Below are positions 14,603 through 26,140 of a DNA stretch of 62,000 nucleotides, in pieces. The first letter of the stretch is position 1, and each line of letters starts with the position of its first letter. The stretch is from Cristatella mucedo (Eukaryota > Bryozoa > Phylactolaemata > Cristatellidae). Position numbers and translations under genes: made by a program. The DNA is taken from positions 8,492,501 through 8,554,500 of the forward strand of contig WPIO01000001.1 of NCBI GenBank assembly GCA_009760855.2, written 5' to 3'. Under the pieces are notes generated by a model. It saw nothing but the letters and a program-made list of their open reading frames with translations, had not been told where the DNA came from and did not search any database.

Positions 14603-15478
14603 TACGTCTATGGTAATCTATGAGTGAGCTTGCCGAGATTGGCATCCTGCCAAACCTGTTAATAAGTGCCTATTAAGGAGTCAAATAAAAATCACTTCTA
14701 TGTGCAGCTGCACTTACACGGGTGTTAATTATACCAGATTGCATTTTTATGCTGAGAACGACTAATATCTAATATTTTTTGTAATGCCATGGATAACAAC
14801 AATTTAAATAAGCAGGTGATATAAATTGGAAGCTAAGATACATGTTGCACTTCAACAGCTTGACTTGGTTGGATCAGTATTTCCTGGCAAACTCGTTTAA
14901 CATTGTTCTAACAGATTTGGACAAAGCAGCTTGAGTTAAGTATGAGCATTGGGAAACTTCTTCTACAATAGTGATAACGCTGCCATCAGATCCAAGGAGA
15001 TGAGTAAAAATTCTCGAGCTCACTGTCGACGAACCACAGTGTTTTTTATACCGAGCTGTTGCGCTTTCGCTATACGAATGTTCTTGAATCCTTAGGACTA
15101 AGTTTTACGCTCAGGGAATCAGCCACATTATTTTCTTGACTAATCCGTTTATTCCAGATATCTTTGCATGGGAATAGCAACGACTTTCACACTGCCCCAA
15201 TGAAGTCCGAAGGAAATAATACTTACAGCCTTAACTTTTTAGCCAACTGAGAAATTCTGGCCGCAAATAAGAACAGACTGGGCACTTTGAACTCAGTCTA
15301 GCGATACGAATAGGGGAGTGTGCTTTCAGCAATGTGGCGGCATAGAATAACTGCTCACTTTTGGTAGAAAGCATCGAGCTATCTTGTCTTAGGGCAGCCA
15401 CAGGTACTCCGTCTCTACATGGCACATTTCATGGTAGTGCTAGCAGCTGTCATGGAGCTACAAGCTCTCTATTATTAA
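14602..15478. other. Unassigned sequence, possible decayed coding stretches
   Basis: Minus-strand frames at 14868-15089 and 15231-15425 are open and look protein-like by eye (one contains CPVC). Frames this short are expected by chance and I recognise no family. Confidence 0.25.
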
Positions 15479-16183
15479 CTTTCCCTATCGCTGTTTTGGC
15501 GAAATCATACGTGGGAACGATGAGAGAAATGATGCCGTCTAAGTCCTCAACAGATTTGTTCGCAGCGAAATCCAACACCAGCAAGGAACTGAAATCGGTT
15601 CGTTAGCTAGATGAGATTTAATAATCTCGTCTCGCGGACTTGACACGTTCGAAAAAATGTCAATCGAAACGCCCCCCCCCCCGAGGGCTACTTCCGTCCC
15701 GGCAGTTGGACAGCTGTTTTCAGTTGGCTTAGAAGAATCGGGCGATTGCTGGTGTTGGATTTCGCTGCGAACAAATCTGTTGAGGACTTAGACGGCATCA
15801 TTTCTCTCATCGTTCCCACGTATGATTTCGCCAAAACAGCGATAGGGAAAGCTCGCTTCTTAAAACAACGGTGCTGATGAATCCAGGTGATAAGCCAGTA
15901 AATTTTGGGCAGGCCCCAAATAGTTTGGTTAAAAATAGCGAAAGGGTTGAAGCAAAGAAAATGATAAGGATAGGACGCTGAAACCCGAACCCTCACGGAA
16001 GTCGTGTGGATTATATATATTTTACAGGTAAATCTTGACTTTTTCTATGTTAGACCAACTGCCGGGAAGGAAGTAGCCCTCGGGGCGGGGGGGGGGGCGT
16101 TTTGATTGACATTTTTTCGAAATGTCAAGTCCGCGCGACGAGATTATTAAATCTCATCTAGCTAACGAACCGATTTCAGTTCC
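15479..16183. repeat. Circularly permuted inverted repeat (A-B ... A' ... B')
   Basis: Block A (15479-15584, 106 bp) is repeated perfectly in inverse at 15746-15851. Block B (15585-15709) is repeated in inverse at 16055-16183 with about 95% identity plus a small indel. A and B abut at 15584/15585 with no gap, while their inverse partners are 203 bp apart and occupy the two outer ends of the segment 15746-16183. The A-B block therefore equals the inverse of a head-to-tail junction of that segment. B and B' contain an 11-base C/G run, and B' has a stem-loop TTGACATTT...AAATGTCAA. The nature of the element is unknown. Confidence 0.9.
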
Positions 16184-18403
16184 ATTGCCGGGTCTATTTT
16201 TTCAACCTTTTAACTTGTCCTTTTGAGCGAGCTTGGCGAGCGGGCGTCGTCGACCTAAAGTATTTGGCGGCGTCAGGTCCATGCTGGTGACATCCAGTTG
16301 CAACGATAATCAAATCCTCAGCACACCAGGATTCGGCTTCCGCACGTAAATGGCAATCTATGACCAAGGCTTTGTAGCCCAACCTTAAATGCCGCAGGAA
16401 GGGTAGATAACTCCGGCGGGTAGATAACTCTAGATAGCTCCGGCGGCTCTGAGCTACGGACTAATCACCTAGACGTGGGCGGATCAATTACCACTCCAGG
16501 CGAGAGTAGGTCGAGGCATGTAATCACAGGGTAGACTGCCTTTGGACGCCCCGAACTTTAAAATTCCATTTTGAAGTGAAGAAATAAAAAAATAGCCATA
16601 TGAGGCGGCTGAAAACGAAGCTAAGCCCATGTCTTGTCACGCTAGGTCATTGATGCCGACGATTTACTCTAAAATTAGATACCTCGTAGGAAAGGATGCG
16701 CGTGTAGCCATAGCCAAAGATTTGGCGCTTTTATTGGTATGCGCATAATAAGTGACACCACCAAACTTCGCTCGTGGATTGGACATGCACTTCAGCGTTC
16801 CCCTGAGTATGTTAGAATTCGTTCAGAGGTCCCTTTCATGATCAGTCGTTATAACTGAGTCTTCTCAACCGCCGGTGATGACTTACAGTCAGTATCTCAG
16901 TGGCTGTAGCCAGTGTGAACAGTCCTGCATTTGTACAACGCTAGACTACCGTAACTCGGCAAGGTGACCGGAGATTGCATTTAGGTTATGACACTTAGTA
17001 TAATACAGGGTCACATATGGTCGTAGGGATGACACTAGACTAGTCTTTTAATCGAAAAATAACAGGATCTGTGCTCCTAGTCGAACGAAGGCAATATACG
17101 AAAGAACTCTTGCTTTTCGACCAAGGGCCTCGATACCTCCCACCACTTCTTAGCATTCCTTCGAACTTATATCAATCGCTGAGGCATTGTCAGCACGTCG
17201 TAACCGTAATTCCTAACAAAGCCATGCATTTAACGTCCCACTCTTTCATTGAGGACTAGCTAGCAAAAGAGACTGTCGCTTTGTTGTTCCCAGACTAAGG
17301 GGCTACTTACTGGAGACGCTTGCCATGCAGATGCTCTCGCCATTCGAGCTGCCGACGCTGGTCCCACCCTTCCAATGGCCCTGGGCTGGTATGGCTTACA
17401 TGTCGTTGACGATTTGTACTCACTTGTTTATGCTCTCACTTTCTTTTAATCGCTGCGTGCAATGAACGGCTTGGCTATTAACTGTGAAATGACAGCCTCC
17501 ACAGCTTTGAGAGCGCTCTAGAAAAAAACACCACTCAATTCTATTGAGTTCATTTCGCTGCCCGTGCAAATGTAGTGCGTGCGCGTGTGCACACACAGAC
17601 ACAGGCGTATGTAAGTATACTTGGCTGTATTAGTAATTGTTCATCCCTGTATATACCCAGGTAACCAATGGGTTGGTCAACGATTAATAGAGTTCTGAGC
17701 ATCAATAAAAGTGAAGGGATTAAGGTTTATGCTTTGCATTTGCGATTTCACTTTTTGGCCGATTTTTTTGGCAACCAACTAGAGTACCGCTTTGCAGTCC
17801 AATGCTGGTGCTCACATATCCATAAATATCAGTACGGCATTATTTATACGGTCGTTGACATGGTTCAAATAACTCTAGTAAGCAGTATATTAGCGAGTAT
17901 GACGATGAATAATTAAAAAGAGCTGGTTCTTAAAACGAAAAAGTAGTCATCATAAATTGAGACTATTTATCTTTCTCAATACATTTGGTCGAGTCCCACG
18001 GCTAGAGTCACTTAACCATACGCAATTATCACCTTTTGTATGCCGAGATTTTCTGCAATGTGATTTATGATTTATGCAATGGTTTCATGACCCTGCCGAT
18101 GCATCAAACACCACCACTGAGTGGACGGCCTTTATTTCCATTGCGACTTGGTTAACAACGAACTCCGATTATCATTGAGGATTAGTTTCTTAATTGTAGG
18201 CTAAGACATGCTGTGCATGAATATTATTTCCTTTAGTCCTCCAATTAAGCTGACTGAAAGCTGAGCTGAAATATATTGATCAACAAACATAAGGATTGTA
18301 CAAGCAAAATTAGTGAAGGTGGTACTTTTCAGATGAGTATTTATTTCATTAGAATATATAGTTCCAAAATCCTCGCTGCATAGCACGAATTACTGCCCAA
18401 GAT

Positions 18404-18408
<5 letters not shown>
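16184..18408. other. Unassigned sequence
   Basis: A short direct repeat GGGTAGATAACTCCGGCGG / GTAGATAACTCTAGATAGCT occurs at 16401-16446. Open frames on both strands (for example minus 16194-16382) have no recognisable domain. The segment is poor in known repeat families. Confidence 0.35.

Positions 18409-18487
<79 letters not shown>
18409..18487. repeat. (GA)n microsatellite
   Basis: Uninterrupted GA run of about 39 units. Confidence 0.98.
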
Positions 18488-18489
<2 letters not shown>

Positions 18490-19547
18490 AGAAAGGCGGG
18501 AGTAAGAGAGGTCAAGAATAGAGAGAACTGTGGTATGCAGAGCAAGGACCATGAAAGAATAGATTTTCAGCAGTTGTGTCCCTCACCAACTGCGTGATAT
18601 AAGAATTATATTGGCAAGGATGACTATTTCTCTTCACAAAGCTACGAAGCTCGTGCCTCGGAGATGAAAAAGCTCGTGCTCATCAAGCAGCCTAAACCAT
18701 TTGGAAGGAATGCTCAATTGCCAGCTGCAAACTCGCCAAGAGACACGAAACGTCATGGTGGAATTTTAGAACTTTGCTGCAGTACACAGATTAGCAACTC
18801 TTTGTACTCGCTGCGGAAAATCAACAAGAAGACAAATTCGCGGCAGATTTGTGCAATATTTAGATGCAACTAGGTAGTGGCGAGGCTTGCTTTATCGGAG
18901 CCGTGGTAGTGAAGGCTGTATTGGATTCGGGTTTGGGGATTGTCCTAGATGGGGGCCGCCGAGCCAAGCGTTGCAGCCACCGTTCTTTAATTCTCCCTCG
19001 TCGAACTTCGAGGCCCCGAAATTCTTTTATCGTACCGAGTAGCACCGTTGCTGACAGCCATTGGGATTTTTAGCGGTTCTATATAAATGGCTTGCTGCAA
19101 TTTGTCGTTGATGCACGTTTGTAGACGTAAGGCGGCATGGGCCTAACCAGGATTGTCAAAGACTTCGTCAAACGTTCACCTTGCCCTAGTAGCCAATCGT
19201 AGGATAGCTTAGAGGCGCTGAGGTTGTGGCGTCTTGGCAGCTTAACACAGTACTCCAGGTCAGTCTGGGCGGAGGGGGCAGGGGGGCGTGGGCCAGCCCT
19301 TCCGCCCGCAACTCGGTGGTTCCTTGCTACACTGCCAGCGGTTTTTTGTTAGGTGTCAAAGAATTTCGGCAGGAAGCACACAATACAATTTTTTGAAAGT
19401 TATCATTTTGGACTTCTTCACCGGTCTTATACAGGATGTAGTAAAAGATGCTGAAATACTTTGTAAGCGATGATTTTAAGACCAAGAGGCTTGCCTTGTA
19501 CGGTAGGTTTTATCATGCCAGTTATGTCAAACAAGGCATAGTTACTG
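18488..19547. other. Unassigned sequence
   Basis: No recognised gene or repeat. Short G runs occur at 19268-19288. Minus-strand frames are short and broken. Confidence 0.35.
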
Positions 19548-19705
19548 GGCGGCGATAGTCCAGGAGGTAAGGTGCCCGCTCTCCATGACCGAAGTCATGG
19601 ATTTGAATCCTGCAGTGGGCGATCCTTCATTGCCAACTGTAAGCGATGGTGATTGCCGTTAAGGCTCTTCTACCACTATGCAAACGAGACTGTTAAGTAA
19701 GCTAA
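19548..19705 (+). mobile_element. SINE1 copy, apparently complete
   Basis: The head carries GCGATAGTCCAGGAGGTAAG and GTGCCCGCTCTCCATGACCG, with a box B-like GGATTTGAATCC (about 19602-19613). The tail reads GCCGTTAAGGCTCTTCTACC and ACTATGCAAACGAG. This is the best uninterrupted reference for the SINE1 family in the window. Confidence 0.8.
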
Positions 19706-20194
19706 CATGTATTCTTATTTATCTATAGTATGCTATTGACCCACCGATGAAATGAGCTTGGAAAGTATTTTCCTACCCCGTGTAGGATCTCATTCTTCTT
19801 AAATGACTTCAAACCTGCTTTTCAAAGGTGGTTCTACATATTCAAGCAGCCGCTTATTGATTAAGACCGTACCACAATGCCGACTAAACCTATGCAATTT
19901 GGTGAGTGCAATGCTCTTGTCAGGGTAAAGCGATGACCAATATATCTCAAATACTCACTCTGAAGATTAGTTCATCTGGCCTCGTGCCAGCGATCTCTGC
20001 CGTAATCAAGGCGTGCTATTCCAAAACGACTTGTAATCGGATAAAAGGATTGCCTTCTAAGCCAAGTCGGTCTACTTCAGTCGAGGAACATTGCCAAAAT
20101 CAGGGCCACCTTAGATAGGAGTGCAACAGCCAAACCATTCGCACGTGATAGAAACCGCGTCTAAATTACTACTGTTCTCTTTACTCAGGAGCCC
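19706..20194. other. Unassigned sequence
   Basis: Nothing recognised. Confidence 0.35.
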
Positions 20195-20770
20195 AGGCTA
20201 GTGGCCTGTTTGGCCGAAGCTAGCGCACAGCTTAGCAGCTTGAGGGGTCTGTGGCGGCTAGGCTACAAAATTAGGCCACTTCTGCCTGAGCGTCAACAGC
20301 TTCTTATCAAGCATAGAATCGATTTCAAGATCTTCAGTATTGCTTTCAAGTCACTTCACTCGCTCGTACTAGCTTATCAATCCGACCTCTGTGCTCCTTC
20401 GAAGTGCTCTGAAGCCCTCCCTCTGCTCGGAAACCTACCATTTCGCCGTTTCTCGAGCTAAACTTAGAATCTTTTGGCGATCGGGCTTTCAGTTCGAATC
20501 CGCTGAAGGTCTGAAACTCACGCATCTGTGACGACTCATTGCATGTCACTCACCAGGGGCCTTTCTAATCGATGCCCCCGAGTGTCTTCTTTTGTGCTTT
20601 AGCCTCTTTGTCGAAGCATGTTATTTGTAGACATGGCTGTCAATGCATGAGATCTTCCATCTCATTGAGCCTCGGTTATTGCTTCTCTTTTAGCTTTAAT
20701 ACTTTAAAAATGCCCAACACATTATTATTTTTAACTCTCCAAGCCAAGAAAGATGACAGGATGTTGTAAT
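20195..20770 (+). mobile_element. LINE D fragment (decayed RT C-terminal region)
   Basis: Translation gives motifs of the region just after the reverse transcriptase domain of CR1/L2-like LINEs: HRIDFKIFSIAFKSLHSL (about 20310-20365) and, after frame breaks, a FGDRAFS-like block near 20470-20490. The 3' part (20580-20700) resembles the 3' part of the element at 40990-41500, including TTATTGCTTCT, so the two are probably one family distinct from LINE A. Confidence 0.65.
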
Positions 20771-21160
20771 TTTATTTTTGAGGCTAAAGGCACTAAAATA
20801 AAAAATCTCGTTGCAATTCGAAACAAGTTTGCGGTTATAAATATGTAATTGCTAATGCAATAGTAGGCTTTAAATTAATGTGTTTCCTTTACATTTATGT
20901 ACTTCAGCAATTCCTTAGGGACACAAGTTTTTGCTTTTGCTGGTTATTTTAAAGAAAGTATCTTTGTTCTGAAGAATATTCAGCTACGATCTTCTATCGA
21001 CTATTTTTTCATCACATAAATGCAAAGTACAATTTCCCCAGTTTTTCAAATACTGTTTAAGGAAGGCAAACGTAAATTCGGTCCTAGCAATTTGCTTAAA
21101 ATACCAAAATGACTGTAAACTGACTTCGTTGTGAATCTGGAGTCACTGCAATTGCTTCGC
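20771..21160. other. Unassigned AT-rich sequence
   Basis: Nothing recognised. Confidence 0.4.
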
Positions 21161-21161
21161 T

Positions 21162-22210
21162 CTAAGTTGAGTCATAGGGTGAACACTCTCGTCTTGTTTC
21201 TCCCTCTTTTTTGTGTCTACCAGTGATTATTCGAGCTGGCCACAGGCTGTCGTTAAAGGCTCGCACCTCAAGTTTCATTGAACCCATCAGGTCATTTAGT
21301 TGATCGAGATTTGTCACGAGCCTAGTAAGAACGTCAACATTTAATTTCAATAAATAAGGTGGCTTTCTCGATTTACGAAGCTCGTTGAGAACTTCGACAA
21401 GGAAGTAAGTCGAGTCATTTATGTTCCCGATCGCTACGAAATCACTGCTATGATATTCCCTGATATAGGCCTCAAAAGAGTTCCAGTACTTGGCAATATA
21501 TTCTTGGGGGCGTAGATATTTTTTGGTGCTCAGATGATTTTCTTCAATTCTTCAAAGATTTCTTAAAGTTGCTGGTGACGTTTTCTTCAAAGATGATTAC
21601 AATTAAGTTGTCTTGCTCGATCACTGTGTCGGAAGATCGGTGATGTATTGCTTTAATTTCGTAAACTCATCCACAGAGCTCGCCACCTCAGAGGAAAAGG
21701 TTCCAGTCGCTAAATTTTTCTTATCCAGAGGCTCTCATGCTTGTCACATGACTTCGCTTTTTCACGAAGGGCCTGATATGCGAACTCTAGATATACACCT
21801 CTAAAATGTCTGCAGATGAGCCATTTGGAACAGCATTAGAGGTACATTTTTCAATGCAGTCGGTCATTACCAACTTAATTTTTTGGGTGATTCATCTGGC
21901 CATTTTTGTTTTTCATACAGTGAGGAAAGTACGCCGAATGTCACCATGAAGCCACGGCTCGTTCGCAGCAGCATTAACCTGGGTCTTGGCCAGTTGGCAC
22001 CAATTAAGATATCGCAAGGAAACTCCTGAGCTAGAACTCAAGCTTTCTGCTAAGGTGCTCAAGTCGTCAATGCATCCAGGTTAGTACCAGCTGAATTAAT
22101 TTCGCAGCAGATGCAGATAAACCTATGCAGAACTATCTATTGGAGCGTTTTATATAAGAAGAGCTGTTTAATTATACCGAAGACTTCGCCTGTCGATTCC
22201 AATCAACAGA
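21162..22210 (-). pseudogene. Possible decayed coding sequence, unknown family
   Basis: On the minus strand a frame of roughly 125 codons without stops ends at 21162. Upstream, further protein-like segments continue through several frameshifts to about 22210, all in the same direction. The predicted residues are rich in Leu, Lys and Glu with a helical look (for example LNVDVLTRLVTNLDQLNDLM). No domain is recognised. In this moderately AT-rich DNA a 125-codon frame is longer than average but still possible by chance. It could be an old host, viral or transposon gene; this cannot be decided from the sequence alone. Confidence 0.22.
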
Positions 22211-23243
22211 GCCTTAGCCATTAACACTTGGCACGGCGAAATATGCACTTTGGGCTGGGCACGGTGAAAGTCGACTTTTTGAGGTGGAAGCAATTACGAC
22301 AGAGTAGACCCATGCAGACAGTATCACCCTGCCGATTGTAGCAGTGGTGGCTTGTGCATCGCCGGAAAGAACCCATCTCTAACCGCTGCACAAGTCACGG
22401 TAGCCCAGATGCTGATGAGCCTCGAAACGCTCGTCAGGTATGGCTCCTTCGCGGCCGGGACTGCCCTTGAAGTGAGCAGGAAATCTACAGCTAAGCTTCA
22501 GTCGCACTTGCTGCAGCTGCACTAGGTGGCTGAGGCGAGAGGTCGAGCAAGATGACCAGCGGCTCAGGGCAGTGCTATCTCCAAGTGTGTGTACACAGGT
22601 CTTGTGGACGGGGCTGACAGCCTTGAAAGCCACGAAAGGCGATTATCGAATCACTGCTTGACCCATATCGGGTCCAATGCCAGCCACTACAGTGCCAGCC
22701 CAGACGCCAGTCGTGCTCGACAAAGGCCTGCCCTCCTTATCGAGGCATTGTGTTCCTTTTAGTTGAGTGTAGGACGTTATCGCCAAGGGCAACTGGGAGC
22801 CCGGTCGAGAGTCCTGAGAGAATCATGCTCTCTGTGCCACTGTTTCCTCATGTGCTCCCCTCGCTAAGCTTCCCTCATCGGCAGAACTAAAAGTCTTTCG
22901 GCATCCCTGGCTAATAGCCACCGATAAAATGGCCTCTAAATACCCATGCTTTAGCCTGGTTATAACCAGCATTAAAAGCTATGTATCATAAGTTTAAAAA
23001 AGTAAAGCCACATAGCCACAATTAGGCTGCCGTTGACGTGAATGTTAATTAAATCTGTATTGAACCTGCGAATGGGTAAGTGAACTCGTGAGTTGGAGTG
23101 CAACTTTGAATGAGTTTTAAGATTCAGTAGGGACTTCATTGCTCTATCTGGGCAAGCAAGCATGAGAGAGCTAGATCAGACACACCTCCGAGATGGCCCA
23201 TAGCTGACTGTGAGCAGGGCAGCACCTCTACGGGCCAGTCAGT
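22211..23243. other. Unassigned sequence
   Basis: Plus-strand frames at 22284-22525 and about 22630-22895 are open for 80-90 codons but lack recognisable motifs. No repeat family seen. Confidence 0.3.
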
Positions 23244-23278
23244 GAAGCGCTCCAGCTCAGACTGAGCTGGAGCGCTTC
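23244..23278. repeat. 35-bp near-perfect palindrome
   Basis: GAAGCGCTCCAGCTCAG (23244-23260), a single A, then the exact inverse CTGAGCTGGAGCGCTTC (23262-23278). It has a 17-bp GC-rich stem with a 1-base spacer. Confidence 0.97.
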
Positions 23279-23327
23279 GCTTGGCAAGTTCATAAGCAGC
23301 ATAATAGCATACCAGGATCAATTGCAT

Positions 23328-23405
23328 CGCTGGTTTAGCCCAGTGGTTAATGACCGTGGTCAAGGTGAATATATTTGATCACCGAAGTCCTGGGCTCGAA
23401 CATTC
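23328..23405 (+). mobile_element. SINE2 head fragment
   Basis: GGTTTAGCCCAGTGGTTAAT resembles a tRNA box A region and TGGGCTCGAACATTC (about 23390-23404) a box B. The GTGGTCAAGGTGAATATATT segment matches the SINE2 copy at 45058. No LINE-like tail follows. Confidence 0.55.
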
Positions 23406-23565
23406 AAGTCTGCCTTCTTCCAGCTGCATAATATTGCTATAATTCGGTTAATAGAAAAGCTCCTAATATTTTGCTCAGCCTTTTTGGCACTTAAATTCCT
23501 TGCTTGGAGACTGGGAATCCTCCTACGATTAGAAGAGTTTCGGAATATCTTTAATTTGCATAATA

Positions 23566-24585
23566 ATAATAATAGCACACTTGATAAAGTGCCCTCAGGG
23601 AACTCAATCTCTTTCTAGGTACTTTACATTTGCTGCGAAGGAAACACGATCGAATTGTTAATGGTAGCATGCTCAATAAACAACAAGAATAAAATGATTA
23701 GGGGGACATGCATAGGGTCAGTATGCAAGTGTGGTTACTGGCAGTAGGCACAGTGTCAGCATACATAAGCACATAAAGGTCGAATCACAGGGACCCACTA
23801 AATGCAGTGCTAAATAGGTGCGTTTGTGACCAGAGTCGGCAGCAAGTTCAGGCTTTGGGAGCACACGAACCAAATGCACGGTCTCCAAAGGATTTGAGGT
23901 TTGTACGAGGTATAGGTAAACAGTTAGATTCCGAAAAACGGGTGGTATGATGCTGAGGCGGGTGAGGCAGTAGACCTGATAGGTAGGCTGGAGCCAAAGA
24001 ATGAAGGGACCTAAAAGGGAGTGACAAAACCTTGAAGTCGATGCGTTGCTTGATTGGCAGCCAATGCAGGTCGGCGAGAAGTGGCGTGATGTGGCAACGG
24101 CGACACTCACGACAGACAAGCCATGCTGCAGAGTTTTGCACCAGCTGTAAGTGCCTGATTGCACAGGCCGGTAGACCAGCAAGCAGTGAGTTATAGAAAT
24201 CAAGACGGGATGTCGCAAATGCATGGACCAACTTAGATGTGGTATCCCTGTCTAAACAAGCCCGAATTTTTAGCAATGTTATGTATCTGAAAGTAGGCAG
24301 ACTTGATTGCGTACTTTGAGGACGTCAAGCAAACATGCCGGGGGGATTCTGAGTAGCTTATAAGAATATACTGAATATGCATTAGAAGCAAAGACATTTT
24401 TGGGGCATATGGAGTGTATAGCTGATGGTTATCAGCATAAAAAAGATATTCAAATCCAGAGGACTGCAAATTCCAACCTCAATGACTGCAAATTTAAAAG
24501 GGCTGTGGCTCAAATAGGAGACTCACATTAATTCAGAAGGAGAGCATCGTGGGTCATGGCATCATCGCAAAGTAAATTAAAGTCT
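23566..24585 (-). mobile_element. LINE A copy with internal deletion in the RT
   Basis: The minus strand runs from a decayed RT region to the terminus ending in (TTA)n at 23566-23578. Around 24425-24445 the catalytic box reads FYADN instead of FYADD. Immediately downstream the protein jumps to SAYFQIHNIAK, so most of the segment between YADD and that block (present in the copy at 45856) is missing. C-terminal coding (23850-24276) is conserved but frameshifted. Motifs near 24520-24560 suggest the copy extends into the middle of the RT. Confidence 0.85.
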
Positions 24586-25451
24586 ACTACGGATATGTAA
24601 ATTAGAGCCAGATTAAGGCACCGAATGCTCAAATGTGTGGAAATTCTAAGATGTTTCGTGATCGTCCACTTTAGGAATGACAAAGATGTTCAATGGTAAA
24701 AGAACTAACTACTACTTAGTTCTGTTATTTATCAGGATATCTTTCCAAGCACAGTGGCAGCACGTAGGATAGTAGTCATTAGGGAAGAGAGACATATTGA
24801 AAAGTAACTAGTGGCACAGACAATCGTTGCCAGCTGAGTCAAGCAAAGTGGTATTCTGTTAATGTGCACCCTCGAATCTTATTATATGCCAGTTAGCCCA
24901 GCCATTTCAACCCCTTTGCACAGGGGCACCAAGTTCCAATTAAAATAAAGTCACAGCAGGATGCTGAAGGCTGCAGCATGTCTTACTTTTCTTGATGGTT
25001 TCGTGAGCTTTTGTATGTAAAAGTGCCCGCCATCCGTGGTTTGCAGGGAGTTTGCCTTCGACCAAGTGCTTAAACCTGCCAGACAAAGGGGCAGACAATT
25101 CTTGAACAAAGCCGTCTAGATCGATTGAAGGCACTGATAGCCTCCAGCATTGAGGACTTCGGCCTCGAATAATCACCCTATGGTCGCATAAGCTGCCGGA
25201 GGCAGGAAATGTAGCTAGCCAGGTTTCCTGCTAGGTGGCGATGAAATCTGAGAATACAGTGTATGCTACCAGTTTATGGATATTTCACCAAAGGAAGTAC
25301 TTATGCGACCACCCCTACTTTCACCAGTGTACCATTCATTGGCACAACAACGACATTTGCTGCTAGTGCTACCATGCTGTTGCTAATGTGCGGAACACTG
25401 CTTTCTTGCTGACTTTAATAAATAAATAAATCCTAGCTGATTAAACAGTCT
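24586..25451. other. Unassigned sequence
   Basis: Nothing recognised apart from short A-rich runs near 25418-25432. Confidence 0.4.
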
Positions 25452-25597
25452 TTTTTTATAGCGACAGAAGAGCCTTTACTGCTATCACCACCGCTTGTAG
25501 TGGCGATAAAAAACCGCCCACCACAGGAATAGAACCCACGACCTCGGCCCCGAGGTCGTGAAAGCAACCGCCTTACCTAGTGTGCCATCACGGCTCA
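25452..25597 (-). mobile_element. SINE1 copy
   Basis: The minus strand shows CACTAGGTAAGGCGGTTGCT (head), a box B-like GTGGGTTCTATTCC and the tail GTAAAGGCTCTTCTGTCGCT followed by ATAAAAA. The anticodon-arm region contains the near-palindrome GACCTCGGCCCCGAGGTC (about 25539-25556). Confidence 0.75.
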
Positions 25598-25798
25598 CCA
25601 CTTTCAAGAGTTTTCTAAGCTCGGGAGATTTTCAAGTATGACAGCATTAAGACTATGCTAGAAATGGACTTGGTGGCAAAGTTGGGAGAAGAAAGATTCC
25701 ACATATTTTCAGCAGTGGTGAGCTGCTGCTGCAAATAGCTAGGAGGCATCACAAAAAGGAATGATACAAGAAGCCAGACTCCAAAGTCTGTGAGGTTA

Positions 25799-25799
<1 letters not shown>

Positions 25800-25879
<80 letters not shown>

Positions 25880-25894
25880 GTATATATATATATG
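25800..25894. repeat. (CA)n-(TA)n microsatellite
   Basis: About 37 CA units followed by ATATG and TA repeats. Confidence 0.97.
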
Positions 25895-26044
25895 TGCCAA
25901 TGTAAGTTACCATGAAATCCCATTTTTCTAGGAGTCAAAAAATGTCCTCAGAAGCGGCTATAATCGAGCTACGTTTTGATTTGTCTGTACTGATGGCTCA
26001 ATCCAGTATCGTGGGTTGTCATTAAAGTTGTCTAAGGTTTACTG

Positions 26045-26140
26045 GGTCCTTTGCTTTGCAGCAAATGTAAAGCGCCTAGACAGAGATTAAGTTCTCTGAG
26101 GGCACTTTATAAAGTGCATTATTATTATTACTATTATTAT
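26045..26140 (+). mobile_element. LINE A 3' end
   Basis: GCAAATGTAAAGCGCCTAGA, CAGAGATTAAGTTCTCTGAG and the ATTATTATT tail mark the LINE A terminus. Only about 90 bp remain. Confidence 0.85.

Noticed and set aside
14449-14615. Polyglutamine-encoding exon
   Set aside because: The Gln frame has stops about 20 codons upstream and 5 codons downstream of the tract, and no splice context could be supported.
15509-15524. A 16-bp match (TACGTGGGAACGATGA) between the inverted repeat and the LINE B reverse transcriptase near 54184-54199
   Set aside because: One match of this length is expected by chance in a 62-kb window, and the similarity does not extend on either side.
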